From the NCBI GenBank assembly GCA_965200005.1, contig OZ241331.1, positions 1,364,001 through 1,428,000 of the forward strand: a DNA stretch of 64,000 bases, written 5' to 3'. Of this stretch, positions 17,701 to 25,042 are shown piece after piece (position 1 is the first letter of the stretch; each line of letters begins with the position of its first letter). A program made the position numbers and the translations under genes. The notes under the pieces were generated by a model, which made no database searches, had not been told where the DNA came from, and worked only from the letters and a program-made list of their open reading frames with translations. Source of the stretch: Aldehydirespirator sp965200005 (lineage in GTDB: Bacteria > Actinomycetota > Acidimicrobiia > Acidimicrobiales > Aldehydirespiratoraceae).

Positions 17701-18287
17701 ATGGCAGCAGCGGCGCGCCTGGCACTGTCGGGATCTTTGAGAGCACGAACGGCAGCCGCAACTAGTGACTGTTCGTTGCTGAACTTGCCGTCTAGTGCTC
17801 TTTTCACAGCTTGATGCACCCGCACGATGCCCCGAGCACCATGAGAAGCCTTCTGGAGCCGCTCGAGGGTCGGCTCGTCGAGCTCGCACAGTTCCCGATG
17901 GGCCTCGACCAGGCTGCTTTCGGTAGAAGGATGTTTCTGGACACCTGCGAAATAGCTCGGCCGATGCCGCAACGCGGTTCGCACGGCGGCGGCGATGACC
18001 GGTCTGGTCACAGGGCGTTTCTGGGATTCGGCGATAGTTCGCGAACCCAGAAGTTCCGCGATCCCGTAGGGAGTGACGAATCGGATCGACGTTGTGCCCG
18101 AGCGACCGCCGATGCAGCGGCGTGCCAACCACCTGCGAGCCGCCAATCCGGTGGTGTTGTTTGGCACTACAGCGGTCACGGGCGCGAGCGCATCGTGGCG
18201 TTTGGCCTGCTCAACCGCATTCGCGAGCGCTTCATGTGCGGGCGGCCCGTAGGCCGTCTCGACATATGTCCAAGGCACGCTGCGCAC
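14790..18287 (-). CDS. addB: AddB-like PD-(D/E)XK nuclease / inactivated helicase subunit
   Basis: This 1165-residue protein is the partner of the AddA-like helicase. The N-terminus AVVPNNTTGLAARRWLARR sits where AddB carries a Walker-A-like loop, here degenerate. The nuclease domain has GSLIHDILERW, LRGSIDRIDE, LVVIDYKTGS and HLQLVLYAAA. Cys in WAKCPHAYF and the pair in PCYYCEPDGMG match three of the four 4Fe-4S ligands of AddB nucleases; the fourth Cys position is not obvious. The start is GTG 18287, with another in-frame GTG at 18278. The two genes likely form one operon expressed from the 350-bp gap upstream. Confidence 0.85.
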   Translation of the reverse strand: MRSVPWTYVETAYGPPAHEALANAVEQAKRHDALAPVTAVVPNNTTGLAARRWLARRCIGGRSGTTSIRFVTPYGIAELLGSRTIAESQKRPVTRPVIAAAVRTALRHRPSYFAGVQKHPSTESSLVEAHRELCELDEPTLERLQKASHGARGIVRVHQAVKRALDGKFSNEQSLVAAAVRALKDPDSARRAAAAIGELVVFCPERLTATESRLLTAVASHVETTVIAALTGNESADEPVKKAVARLRARIGPPDRRRNVRANSSRCQYAAKRDADKVKVLSVSDADEEVRHAVRAVVAAAHSGTPLHRCAIAYGASEPYARLVGDALDGAGIEWVGNTADSAETSVLGGALLAMLDLLNNDYPRRDVMAWLASAPILVDDIDGRRSMAPSSVWERIAREAGLTGGLTQWQERLERHADDLERRSSEAIEQGNESRSSWLSRQATEARQLQSFIEALDEDLSASAEISSWLELSEWCSGLLRRYLPHTRHRQASGWPPSELRFATAVTDSINRLAYLDEVDNRPSLDAFRRSLQMELEATTGRHGKFGHGVIVGLPSAAVGAEIDLLVVCGLAEGTFPARLQDDPLLPDRERRTVAPDLALRADRTAEDHRALLALLSAAREVLALYPRGNLRRSTYRAPSRWLLDIVEQQSGSRPSTEGLGKLREDWFCEVPSFVASLRSADPHPKKPNEAEDAEDSEANESATPAGVATKQEYDTRELLVWHEHGNLVSESPLLQQRQELQRGVELIEARSSNDFTRFDGNLSAFDAKLGGAQFPHPLDGDHITSPTRLEGWAKCPHAYFVRHILGVRALEDPDDSYRMAPQVKGSLIHDILERWLNEAISSRQVPAPDEAWSDRQRKRLASIAQEECDRFAASGLVGRPLYWDHERREILSDLNRMLDFDKRKRSEHSSRPVAAEAAFAMFGSSKPDSLDRANPIVVELTNHVTDCNESEFEEPLTVRLRGSIDRIDETRSNTATGVSGRGLVVIDYKTGSTRRYKKLDADQPTPEGGHLQLVLYAAAAREMLQRGRTHRGRITGDVHGEYWFVTQKGGFQSLGYQIDSIVRDKVLATVRAISEGIRDGVFPMRPSKPGWRLFVPCYYCEPDGMGTGDAWRDWQRKRESPDVWPYTGIVEPDLVAALRESDVEESKKPARPAHAVSSLGGSR

Positions 18288-18638
18288 CCTAGCACGGGGT
18301 ATGACTCACACGTCCGGGCCATGGTTCCACCGAACTGCGCGTGCAGCGGTGCCTAGGAGGTGTCTCGTAGGCGAGGTGGTGACAGTGTCAAACGGCTCTT
18401 GGGCTCGTGCAGTGTTCGTGCCGGTTGATTGGTCGCGCAGGCTGAGTTGTCAACCGGTCGTCATCAAACTAGATGTTTAGCGACTGTTTGGTTTCAATTG
18501 TGTCTGATGTGTTACTACTTGTAACACAATTGAAATCTCAAGGATGTAGCTTGAAGCAGTAACAGGCCTGTAAGTTATACGAAGTATCTGTTCAGCCAAT
18601 TCGTTGATGGCGATCCGACTGCTGGTGGTGTCAAGCTA
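18288..18638. other. 350-bp gene-free stretch between divergent addB-like and transpeptidase genes
   Basis: No credible gene is seen. The stretch must hold the promoters of the helicase-nuclease operon (minus) and the lectin/transpeptidase gene (plus). Its middle contains a nested palindrome, listed separately. Base composition becomes more AT-rich towards 18640. Confidence 0.6.
18492..18535. promoter_or_regulatory. Nested palindrome, possible operator or attenuator
   Basis: Arms TTTCAATTGTGT (18492-18503) and ACACAATTGAAA (18524-18535) are perfect 12-bp complements. Inside, GTGTTAC (18509-18515) and GTAACAC (18521-18527) form a second 7-bp stem with the 5-base loop TACTT. The two stems share bases 18524-18527, so in RNA they would be mutually exclusive. 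It lies about 105 bp before the lectin/transpeptidase start and could be a dimeric repressor site or an RNA switch. Confidence 0.55.
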
Positions 18639-19682
18639 ATGGTCAAACGATCTCACAGTGCATTGCGCAAGACGGTGGCGATGTTAGTCGCGACAATCGC
18701 GATCTCACTAACGCTTACTCCGTCGATCGGTGCCTTCAGTCTGCGTACGCAGACGATTGTTCAAGCGTATGTCTCCCCCGAGATCGAAATTGCGCAGTCA
18801 AATCTGAGGGCATCGGTAGCTGTGACGGCATATGCATCGCCTGAGATCGAGATCGCCATGTCGGTGTTGAATGCATCGGTCGCGGTTACTTCACACGCAT
18901 CCCCAGAGGTCGAGATAGCCGGGTTGCGCTCGCAAAGAGCAGTCTTAATGCCGGGTGAGTCTCTAGAGGCCGGTGAGTCGCTCTATTCGCCAAACGGCAA
19001 CTTTGAGTTGACGTTGCAGACTGACGGCAATCTCGTATTGCGAGATCTTTCGGTCCAGGAGGACATCTGGTCATCGAACACCGCAGGTCACGAGGCCACA
19101 CACTTGATGATGCAACACGACGGAAATCTTGCGCTGTATAAGCCTCCGATCCGGCCCTATCACCTGCTGTGGAACTCTCGCACCGATGGCTGGTCACAGA
19201 CATACGCAACCGTACGAGATAACGGCACTCTGACGGTCAACCGTAGGGATGGACGAGTGTTGTGGACGGTTGGTACCTCGACTCCCCAGACGGCGTTCGT
19301 GGACACGAAACATGTTGTGTATCAGCGTGGTGATCAGCGTGTCTGGTTGATTGAGGCCGATGGTTCAGTTCGTGACAGCTTCCTCGTCAGCGGCAGGGCG
19401 TCTGCGCCACATCCCGGTTCGTACAGGGTCTATTCCAAGTCTGAACGTGCCTGGGCTTACGTGCCAGGAGTGACAATGGATCACATGGTGCGGTTCGCTA
19501 CGGGTTCCGAAGGCGGCAACATTGGTTTCCACGCAATACCCATCTCTCGGGGCCGGGGTATTCAATCCGTCGACCAACTCGGCACACCCCTATCAGCAGG
19601 CTGCGTAAGGATGCACCAAGACAAAGCCCGCCAAATGTTCGACTGGGCCGACCTAGGCACCCCAGTCCTAGTAACCGCCTAA
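18639..19682 (+). CDS. Exported L,D-transpeptidase with bulb-type lectin domain
   Basis: A 347-residue secreted protein. Residues 1-33 form a signal peptide (LRKTVAMLVATIAISLTL). Then come 21-residue repeats built on SPEIEIA (three copies, the last partial). Residues about 107-210 match a B-lectin (D-mannose-binding) beta-prism with motifs LQTDGNLVLRD and MQHDGNLALYK, close to the QxDxNxVxY sugar-binding signature. The C-terminus is a YkuD L,D-transpeptidase with GFHAIPIS and the catalytic-Cys motif LSAGCVRMH. It probably crosslinks or anchors peptidoglycan or surface protein while binding glycans. ATG at 18639. The lectin-YkuD pairing is unusual. Confidence 0.85.
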   Translation: MVKRSHSALRKTVAMLVATIAISLTLTPSIGAFSLRTQTIVQAYVSPEIEIAQSNLRASVAVTAYASPEIEIAMSVLNASVAVTSHASPEVEIAGLRSQRAVLMPGESLEAGESLYSPNGNFELTLQTDGNLVLRDLSVQEDIWSSNTAGHEATHLMMQHDGNLALYKPPIRPYHLLWNSRTDGWSQTYATVRDNGTLTVNRRDGRVLWTVGTSTPQTAFVDTKHVVYQRGDQRVWLIEADGSVRDSFLVSGRASAPHPGSYRVYSKSERAWAYVPGVTMDHMVRFATGSEGGNIGFHAIPISRGRGIQSVDQLGTPLSAGCVRMHQDKARQMFDWADLGTPVLVTA

Positions 19683-19782
19683 CCCCAAAGCCTGGGTCTC
19701 ACTCTCAGACATCGTCATCCTCAGAACCCCATTCCATGGAAAGTCAACTGGCTTGACGTTCTCAGGAAGTGCTCCGTTTGCG

Positions 19783-20757
19783 CTAACTGGAGTCAAGGTC
19801 ACGAATTGCCTTCATCGAGTCCCCAAAGTCGGGCAACTCTGCTCCTGCCGGGAGGACAGCAGGTAACTGGCCCGAGTATGCCGTTCTCAATGCTTCGTAC
19901 GCGGGTGAGCCCCGTCGGTACAGTTCTGTGCTGCCGTAACCTTCCTCCGGTCGCGGCTCATGCTGGCGGCGCGGTACAACCATCCGTGCGGCAAGTTCGG
20001 GGATACGTTCTCGGGTTTCGTCGGCATGTTCGGAGTTTGCGATTGCGGCCAAGTCGTACACATCCCGAACTCGAAGTGTCAACTCGACGAGCCTGCCAAC
20101 GACTGCACGACGGTGAAGTGCATCAAGCTTGTTGACTGTCGTAACGGGCACCACAACGACGGGCAGACTAAATCCACCCAACTCTTGATGCTGCTGTTGT
20201 AGATCCGGTCGGTACCGAGCGACTATGGAGCGGACCGTTAGTCGTTTCGTCGGTGATCCGTGAGGATCGGTCTGCTGAGTGACTCCATCAAGTTTGAACC
20301 TGCGGCCGTCAACTGTCGAGATCTGCGATACGCGAATATTGCGTCCTACGCTTGAGCGCGTGCCTTCTACTTCGTCGGTTACCCAGGTCGCGACACGTTG
20401 ATGTGCCTTAGTTAGGGCTTTCGGCGAGACCGGTGTATCCCCAAGATAGAGGCAGTAGTAGAGGTCAGACGAGAAGCGTTCAACCAGTTGCCACGCTGCG
20501 GTTAGAGACGTGCCCCCAGCGAAACCCCATCGCCCGACGACCGGCTTCGGCAGCGTAGCGTCTTGTCTAATTGCCCGCCTGATGTCAGTGGATGTAGGGC
20601 CTCGGCGGATAAGTCCATCAGCATCAAGATTGCGGGCTACGCCGTACAGTCCGCGGATTAGCCAGTAGTCGTCGAGGACCATCTCCTCTGAGTAACCCGT
20701 GGCGCGTGAAGTGTCCGCGATGACCGACGGAAACTGCCCGGATTCCGTGAGACTCAC
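19783..20757 (-). CDS. AbiEii/AbiGii-type nucleotidyltransferase toxin
   Basis: A 324-residue protein resembling AbiEii, the nucleotidyltransferase toxin of type IV toxin-antitoxin and abortive-infection systems. The motif WGFAGGTSLTAAWQLVERFS matches the family's GGTSLxK/R...RFSxD region, with Asp in SSDLYY. KLDALHRRA and RVRDVYDLAAI match the helical segment of the family. The second acidic residue of the metal-binding pair is not obvious after SSDLYY, so activity needs testing. The start is GTG 20757. It lies 163 bp downstream of the AbiEi-like antitoxin gene on the same strand, the expected order. Confidence 0.8.
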   Translation of the reverse strand: MSLTESGQFPSVIADTSRATGYSEEMVLDDYWLIRGLYGVARNLDADGLIRRGPTSTDIRRAIRQDATLPKPVVGRWGFAGGTSLTAAWQLVERFSSDLYYCLYLGDTPVSPKALTKAHQRVATWVTDEVEGTRSSVGRNIRVSQISTVDGRRFKLDGVTQQTDPHGSPTKRLTVRSIVARYRPDLQQQHQELGGFSLPVVVVPVTTVNKLDALHRRAVVGRLVELTLRVRDVYDLAAIANSEHADETRERIPELAARMVVPRRQHEPRPEEGYGSTELYRRGSPAYEALRTAYSGQLPAVLPAGAELPDFGDSMKAIRDLDSS

Positions 20758-20920
20758 GATTGTCTCCAGTGGACAACTGTTGGCCTCGGGGACCCGCTGT
20801 GGGTTAGGTCACTGCCCCGATCGCGAGCGGCAATCATTTTACCGGATAGGGAAGAGTACCTCGTAGGACACCGAAAACGTGACAGGTGGTGTTGTCGAAA
20901 GATGCCCCTGGTTCTGGGCT

Positions 20921-21616
20921 CTAGTCGACGTTCGGCTGCTCGCGAAGTGCGGCACAGGCTTCAGTCAGACGCACTTCAAGTGGCGCAATCGATGTGTCTC
21001 CTAGAGATCGGCACAACCGTTCGAGATCGCTTGGCTCTTCGTGGTTGACAACCGCTTCAATGGCTGCAGGTCTCAGCGTTACGTGTTTTGGCATTCGGCC
21101 TAACCGAGTGTTGGCGCCCAGCGACTTCAACACTTCATTCCAGGCGTAGTCCTCACTGCCCAACCATTGCGTAACTGCTTCGATCAGGCTGACTTCCTCC
21201 CAAGTGAGGCTCCTGCGGTGTTCTGCGGACGAGTGCATCCAACTGATGTGTGAGATTGACGAACTCACTGGTTCCTCACGCAAAGACTTCACGCGATATG
21301 TGGTCGGCAACTGAGTGGCCCACCCAAAGGCACGAAGTGCGGTTAGGCCAGCCAGGCCACCACCAGTGCCGGCCATCCACCCGAGTGCCTGTGTCAGGCA
21401 TTGCGTGGAGAACCCAATGGTGCAATCGACATTCTGCTCAAGACGCTTCCAATAGATGCCTGCACTAATGCGTTCCAACAAAGGTTCTGAGCCTCGCGAC
21501 AGTGTGTGCAGGGCCTCACTCCGACGACTCGTATGACCCGGGGCATCAACGGCGCGAAACAAAGTGTCAGAGCTAAGAGCCTTGACCCATCCATGAGTCG
21601 ACTCCAACACAGTCAC
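20921..21616 (-). CDS. AbiEi-like antitoxin (type IV TA)
   Basis: A 231-residue protein preceding the AbiEii-like toxin on the same strand. RISAGIYWKRL followed by LGWMAGTGGGLAGLTALRA and LPTTYRVKSL is characteristic of AbiEi-family/DUF6088 antitoxins, where a winged helix is followed by a domain that represses the operon. The AAxxxLGLxxQ-type centre is recognisable. The pair would block phage propagation or stabilise DNA. The 163-bp gap to the toxin is larger than in many AbiE operons. Confidence 0.75.
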   Translation of the reverse strand: MTVLESTHGWVKALSSDTLFRAVDAPGHTSRRSEALHTLSRGSEPLLERISAGIYWKRLEQNVDCTIGFSTQCLTQALGWMAGTGGGLAGLTALRAFGWATQLPTTYRVKSLREEPVSSSISHISWMHSSAEHRRSLTWEEVSLIEAVTQWLGSEDYAWNEVLKSLGANTRLGRMPKHVTLRPAAIEAVVNHEEPSDLERLCRSLGDTSIAPLEVRLTEACAALREQPNVD

Positions 21617-21736
21617 ACCGAAAGCCTACGCAGTATGACGATAAGTCTCGGATGACTGTACGTAACGACTGCTCCACTAGGTTAATCAAGTCACACTCTA
21701 AGGACCGGTGCGCAAGGGTCGGTTAGCGTTGTTGGT

Positions 21737-22590
21737 GTGAAGCCATCTGATCTCCCGCGCTACAGCGACCTCATGTTCCTGGTTCTCGCTTGTCTGAAGA
21801 AGTCCGGCGGTTCGCTCTCTAGCGTGAGGTCGCCAATGCAGTCATTGAGGAGGAACGTTTTAGCGACGAACAACTGGAGGTCAGGTACGACGAGTCGCAA
21901 GTTCCCGTGTCGGTGGACAGGATCGGTTGGGCACTTAGCTATCTGAAGAAGTTGGAGGCAGTCGAGAATTCACGACGCGGAGTTTGGGTCATCACACCAG
22001 CTGGCCGCAGTATCGACTCCGAGGCGGAGTTAGACGAGCGCCTTAAGGCCTACTTCGCCGAAGTAAAGCATCACGTGCAACCTAAGGGTGTTGAGGATGA
22101 ATCGGACGGTGAAGACGAAGAGGAGGTTGGATGGAAACGCCAATTGCTGGCGAGGCTATTGGCGCTGTCACCGGATGCCTTTGAGCGTCTCACGCAGCGG
22201 CTGTTACGTGAGGCGGGGTTCAGAGATGTTGAGGTACTCGGGAAATCCGGTGATGGCGGGCTAGACGGGGTTGGCGTCTACAAGCTGTCGCTTGTGTCGT
22301 TTCCTGTTTACTTCCAATGCAAGCGGTTCAAGGGCTCGGTACAGGCAGGATCGGTCCGGGACTTTAGGGGGGCAATGGCTGGACGAGGCGAGAAAGGTCT
22401 GCTCGTGACGACGGGCACGTTTACGTCAGGGGTACGGCGTGAATCAAACCGGGACGGCGCGCCCCCTGTGGAGTTGATTGAGGGTGAAGACCTTTGTGAT
22501 CTGCTTAAGGAGTACGAACTAGGAGTTACGACAACGACGAGAACTGTTGAGGTTGTGACTGTTGAGGGTCGGTTCTTTGATCAGTTTTGA
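21737..22590 (+). pseudogene. mrr: Mrr-type restriction endonuclease, interrupted by a frameshift
   Basis: Mrr enzymes cut modified DNA (type IV restriction). The N-terminal winged helix starts at GTG 21737 (LPRYSDLMFLVLACLKKSGG); its continuation EVANAVIEEERFSDEQLE and PVSVDRIGWALSYLKK lies in the -1 frame. The C-terminal PD-(D/E)XK domain is intact in that second frame: FERLTQRLLREAGF, GKSGDGGLDGVGVYKL and PVYFQCKRFKG. Adding one base near 21823 (AGCGTGAGG read as AGCCGTGAGG) joins the frames, and the gene becomes 855 nt, an exact 285 codons. The nuclease half could be expressed alone from 21907 or another internal start, but would lack the DNA-recognition domain. Confidence 0.85.
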
Positions 22591-22599
22591 GGGGGTTGG

Positions 22600-23058
22600 T
22601 TAGCTGCCGGGTTGGAAGATCATTAGGAATAGTTGGACTACGAACAGGATTGTCATTGCTGCTGAGGCTCGTTCGAGGCGGCGTTCGCTAGAACTAGTTG
22701 ACGTGCCGGCGCCGGCGGCTCTCAATGCGGGTGTGATCATGCCGTGGAGCAGACCATTCATCACCAACCAGATGACGATTACAGCGATGACCCAGCCATC
22801 TGTCATTGAGTGAGCATCCTCAGACATCTCAACCAGGGCGATACCCAAGAGCCCTGAAACGATCAGCATCGGCGAATACAAACGCCTCACATTGCCAGCC
22901 ATGCTCGCAAGCAACTGCTGTTGATTTGGGTCAGCAGAGCGGAGCAACTGTCGACGAAGTAACGGATGCACAAACGCAGGAGATAGAGCCACAACCACAG
23001 TCAGAACGTGGAGCAACTCCACTATGTCGTAGACGGCACCGGTCGCAGCAACGATCAT
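22600..23058 (-). CDS. Small integral membrane protein (DUF2269/CopD-like)
   Basis: A 152-residue protein with four hydrophobic segments: VYDIVELLHVLTVVVALSP, MLIVSGLLGIALVEM, WVIAVIVIWLVMNGLL and AAMTILFVVQLFLMIF. The pattern His-containing helix 1, short loop, RRxxxxxNxxRLY then paired helices resembles DUF2269/CopD-like membrane proteins. ATG 23058 is chosen over an upstream frame to 23163, which would add an Arg-rich stretch and overlap menF. No function can be assigned from sequence alone. Confidence 0.65.
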   Translation of the reverse strand: MIVAATGAVYDIVELLHVLTVVVALSPAFVHPLLRRQLLRSADPNQQQLLASMAGNVRRLYSPMLIVSGLLGIALVEMSEDAHSMTDGWVIAVIVIWLVMNGLLHGMITPALRAAGAGTSTSSSERRLERASAAMTILFVVQLFLMIFQPGS

Positions 23059-23134
23059 GCCGCGACTATAACTGTCACGCGACAAGCGAGATGGCTCGCA
23101 CCGCCGTCGTGCAGGCTCTCTTAGCATTGCGGCC

Positions 23135-25027
23135 GTGGCGAACGGTGGCTCCGGTGCCGGCAAGGATGGCCCGCTCGACGCAGGCGGATCACAGGGAGAT
23201 CGGCTCGATCGCGAGGAACTGGCTAAGCGATCCGGTGTGCCCGAGTTTGTGGTCGATCTTGTAATCGACGCTGGGCTGCTAACTCCTCGCCATCAAGAAG
23301 GAGGGGCTGAGTTCTTCGGGCACGACGACGTTGCCATGCTTGAAGCAGCCCGCACGGTGGTGGGCGAGGGGGTTGCCATTGAGGAGATGGCTGCGCTTGC
23401 CATGCGTCATGCCACCAACGTTGAGCAACTCGTGGACGACGCCATCGACATCGTCAAAAGGCACGCCACCATCGGCTCAGACAGGGCAAGCCTCGTGGAG
23501 ATGGTCCAACGTCTAGTGCCAGCAGCCGCACAGCTCGTTGCAGGCCACTTCGAGCGGACTCTCACAGAGCGTGCCATGGCTCGCATAGGCGGCGACACCC
23601 GCACGGCCACAGCGACAATCCTGGTGGCGACCAAGCAACTTGACGAGCCGGTCGATCCGCTCGCCATCTATGCCAGTGCCGACTCCAATGAGTATCGCAG
23701 CGTGTGGTTGCACCCGGATGCTCGCATCGGGATTGCGGCGATTGGCGCCATTGAGATGATTGAGCCGACTGGTTCCGATCGGTTCTCTGCAGCGTCGGCC
23801 GCACGCTCAGTGCTCGCTGCGCGCACCGAGTGTCATGGCCCGGATCAAACGCCGGCTCCCGTATTAGTCGGTGGGTTCGCATTCACGCCAGCAGACCAGA
23901 CCGAGCAGTTGCTGGGCAGACCCAACAGCCCCAATTGGAGCGACTTCGGAGACTGTCGGCTGGTACTTCCGGAGTTCGCCGTTATCGATCGAGCCGGTAG
24001 CTGCTGGGTACAAGCTGCGATCCGAGTCGGAGCCGATGACAGCAAGGCTGACGCGCTAGCTGACCTGCAGCATCGTCTAGAAACCTTTCCTCTTCGCACG
24101 ACCTCGCGATTCCCCGCAAGCAGAAGTTCGCAACCGCAACCGCAACCAGCAGGAGAGTTGCATCAAGCAGTTACTAGCAGAGATCACTACCTTTCAATTG
24201 TTGAGCAGGCTGTTGGAGCGATAGACGCTGGAGACCTCGACAAGGTGGTGCTGGCGCGAAGTGTGAGCATCGACGCCACCCCAGAAGTGCCCGCGATCTT
24301 GCAACGGCTCCGCCACCTCAACCCGAACTGCGCCACGTTTGCCTTCAGCACCCCGAAGCAGACGTTTCTCGGGTCAACCCCTGAAGAACTCGCCACGCTC
24401 AACGGTTCGCACCTACATACAACTGCCCTAGCAGGCACGGCGCCCCGAGGCGGCAGCACGGGCAGTGATGAGCGTCTTGCCCAGAGCTTGCTGGCCTCAG
24501 CCAAGAACCGCAGTGAACATCACTTTGTCGTTGAAGCCATCTCTGCTGCACTCTCGAGCCTTGGACTCCTGAATCCTGTTCCTTTGCGGCCCGACGTGAT
24601 GAAGCTAAACGGGTTGCAACACCTGCGCACCCCGATCACTGCGCAGGTCCAGAGGATGCGCAGCGGCATGAACGACATGGATGTGTTGCGTGCGGCAGGT
24701 GCGCTTCACCCAACAGCCGCGGTAGGTGGCGCGCCCAGCGACGTTGCGCTGTCGTTCATTGCTCAACACGAAAGCTTCGACCGAGGCTGGTATGCGGCGC
24801 CCGTCGGTTGGTGCGATCTCGAAGGTAATGGTGAGATGGCGGTGGCGTTGCGATCTGGATTGGCTGAGGCCGCTCGCATGCACTTGTTCGCGGGCGCAGG
24901 CATCGTGGCAGGATCAGTGCCTGAGTCTGAACTTGCCGAGACAGATGTCAAGCTCAGTGCCTTGCTTGATGTAATTCAAGAGCTTGAGCAGGCTCAAGGC
25001 GATACGGCGATCGTGTCGTCGTACTGA
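23135..25027 (+). CDS. menF: Isochorismate synthase (MenF) with an N-terminal MerR-like DNA-binding domain
   Basis: MenF converts chorismate to isochorismate, the first committed step of menaquinone synthesis. The C-terminal 400 residues carry the chorismate-binding signatures LAGTAPRGGS, KNRSEHHFVVEAI, LHPTAAVGGAP, RGWYAAPVGW and LFAGAGIVAGSVPESE. Unusually, residues about 20-90 form a MerR/HTH-17-like domain: LDREELAKRSGVPEFVVDLV, DAGLLTPR and FGHDDVAMLEAARTVVGEG. At 630 residues it is about 200 longer than typical MenF. GTG 23135 starts the fusion and lies 76 bp from the divergent membrane-protein gene. The extra domain might bind DNA or serve as a structural module. Confidence 0.9.
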   Translation: MANGGSGAGKDGPLDAGGSQGDRLDREELAKRSGVPEFVVDLVIDAGLLTPRHQEGGAEFFGHDDVAMLEAARTVVGEGVAIEEMAALAMRHATNVEQLVDDAIDIVKRHATIGSDRASLVEMVQRLVPAAAQLVAGHFERTLTERAMARIGGDTRTATATILVATKQLDEPVDPLAIYASADSNEYRSVWLHPDARIGIAAIGAIEMIEPTGSDRFSAASAARSVLAARTECHGPDQTPAPVLVGGFAFTPADQTEQLLGRPNSPNWSDFGDCRLVLPEFAVIDRAGSCWVQAAIRVGADDSKADALADLQHRLETFPLRTTSRFPASRSSQPQPQPAGELHQAVTSRDHYLSIVEQAVGAIDAGDLDKVVLARSVSIDATPEVPAILQRLRHLNPNCATFAFSTPKQTFLGSTPEELATLNGSHLHTTALAGTAPRGGSTGSDERLAQSLLASAKNRSEHHFVVEAISAALSSLGLLNPVPLRPDVMKLNGLQHLRTPITAQVQRMRSGMNDMDVLRAAGALHPTAAVGGAPSDVALSFIAQHESFDRGWYAAPVGWCDLEGNGEMAVALRSGLAEAARMHLFAGAGIVAGSVPESELAETDVKLSALLDVIQELEQAQGDTAIVSSY

Positions 25028-25042
25028 CTCACGCTTCCAGCA

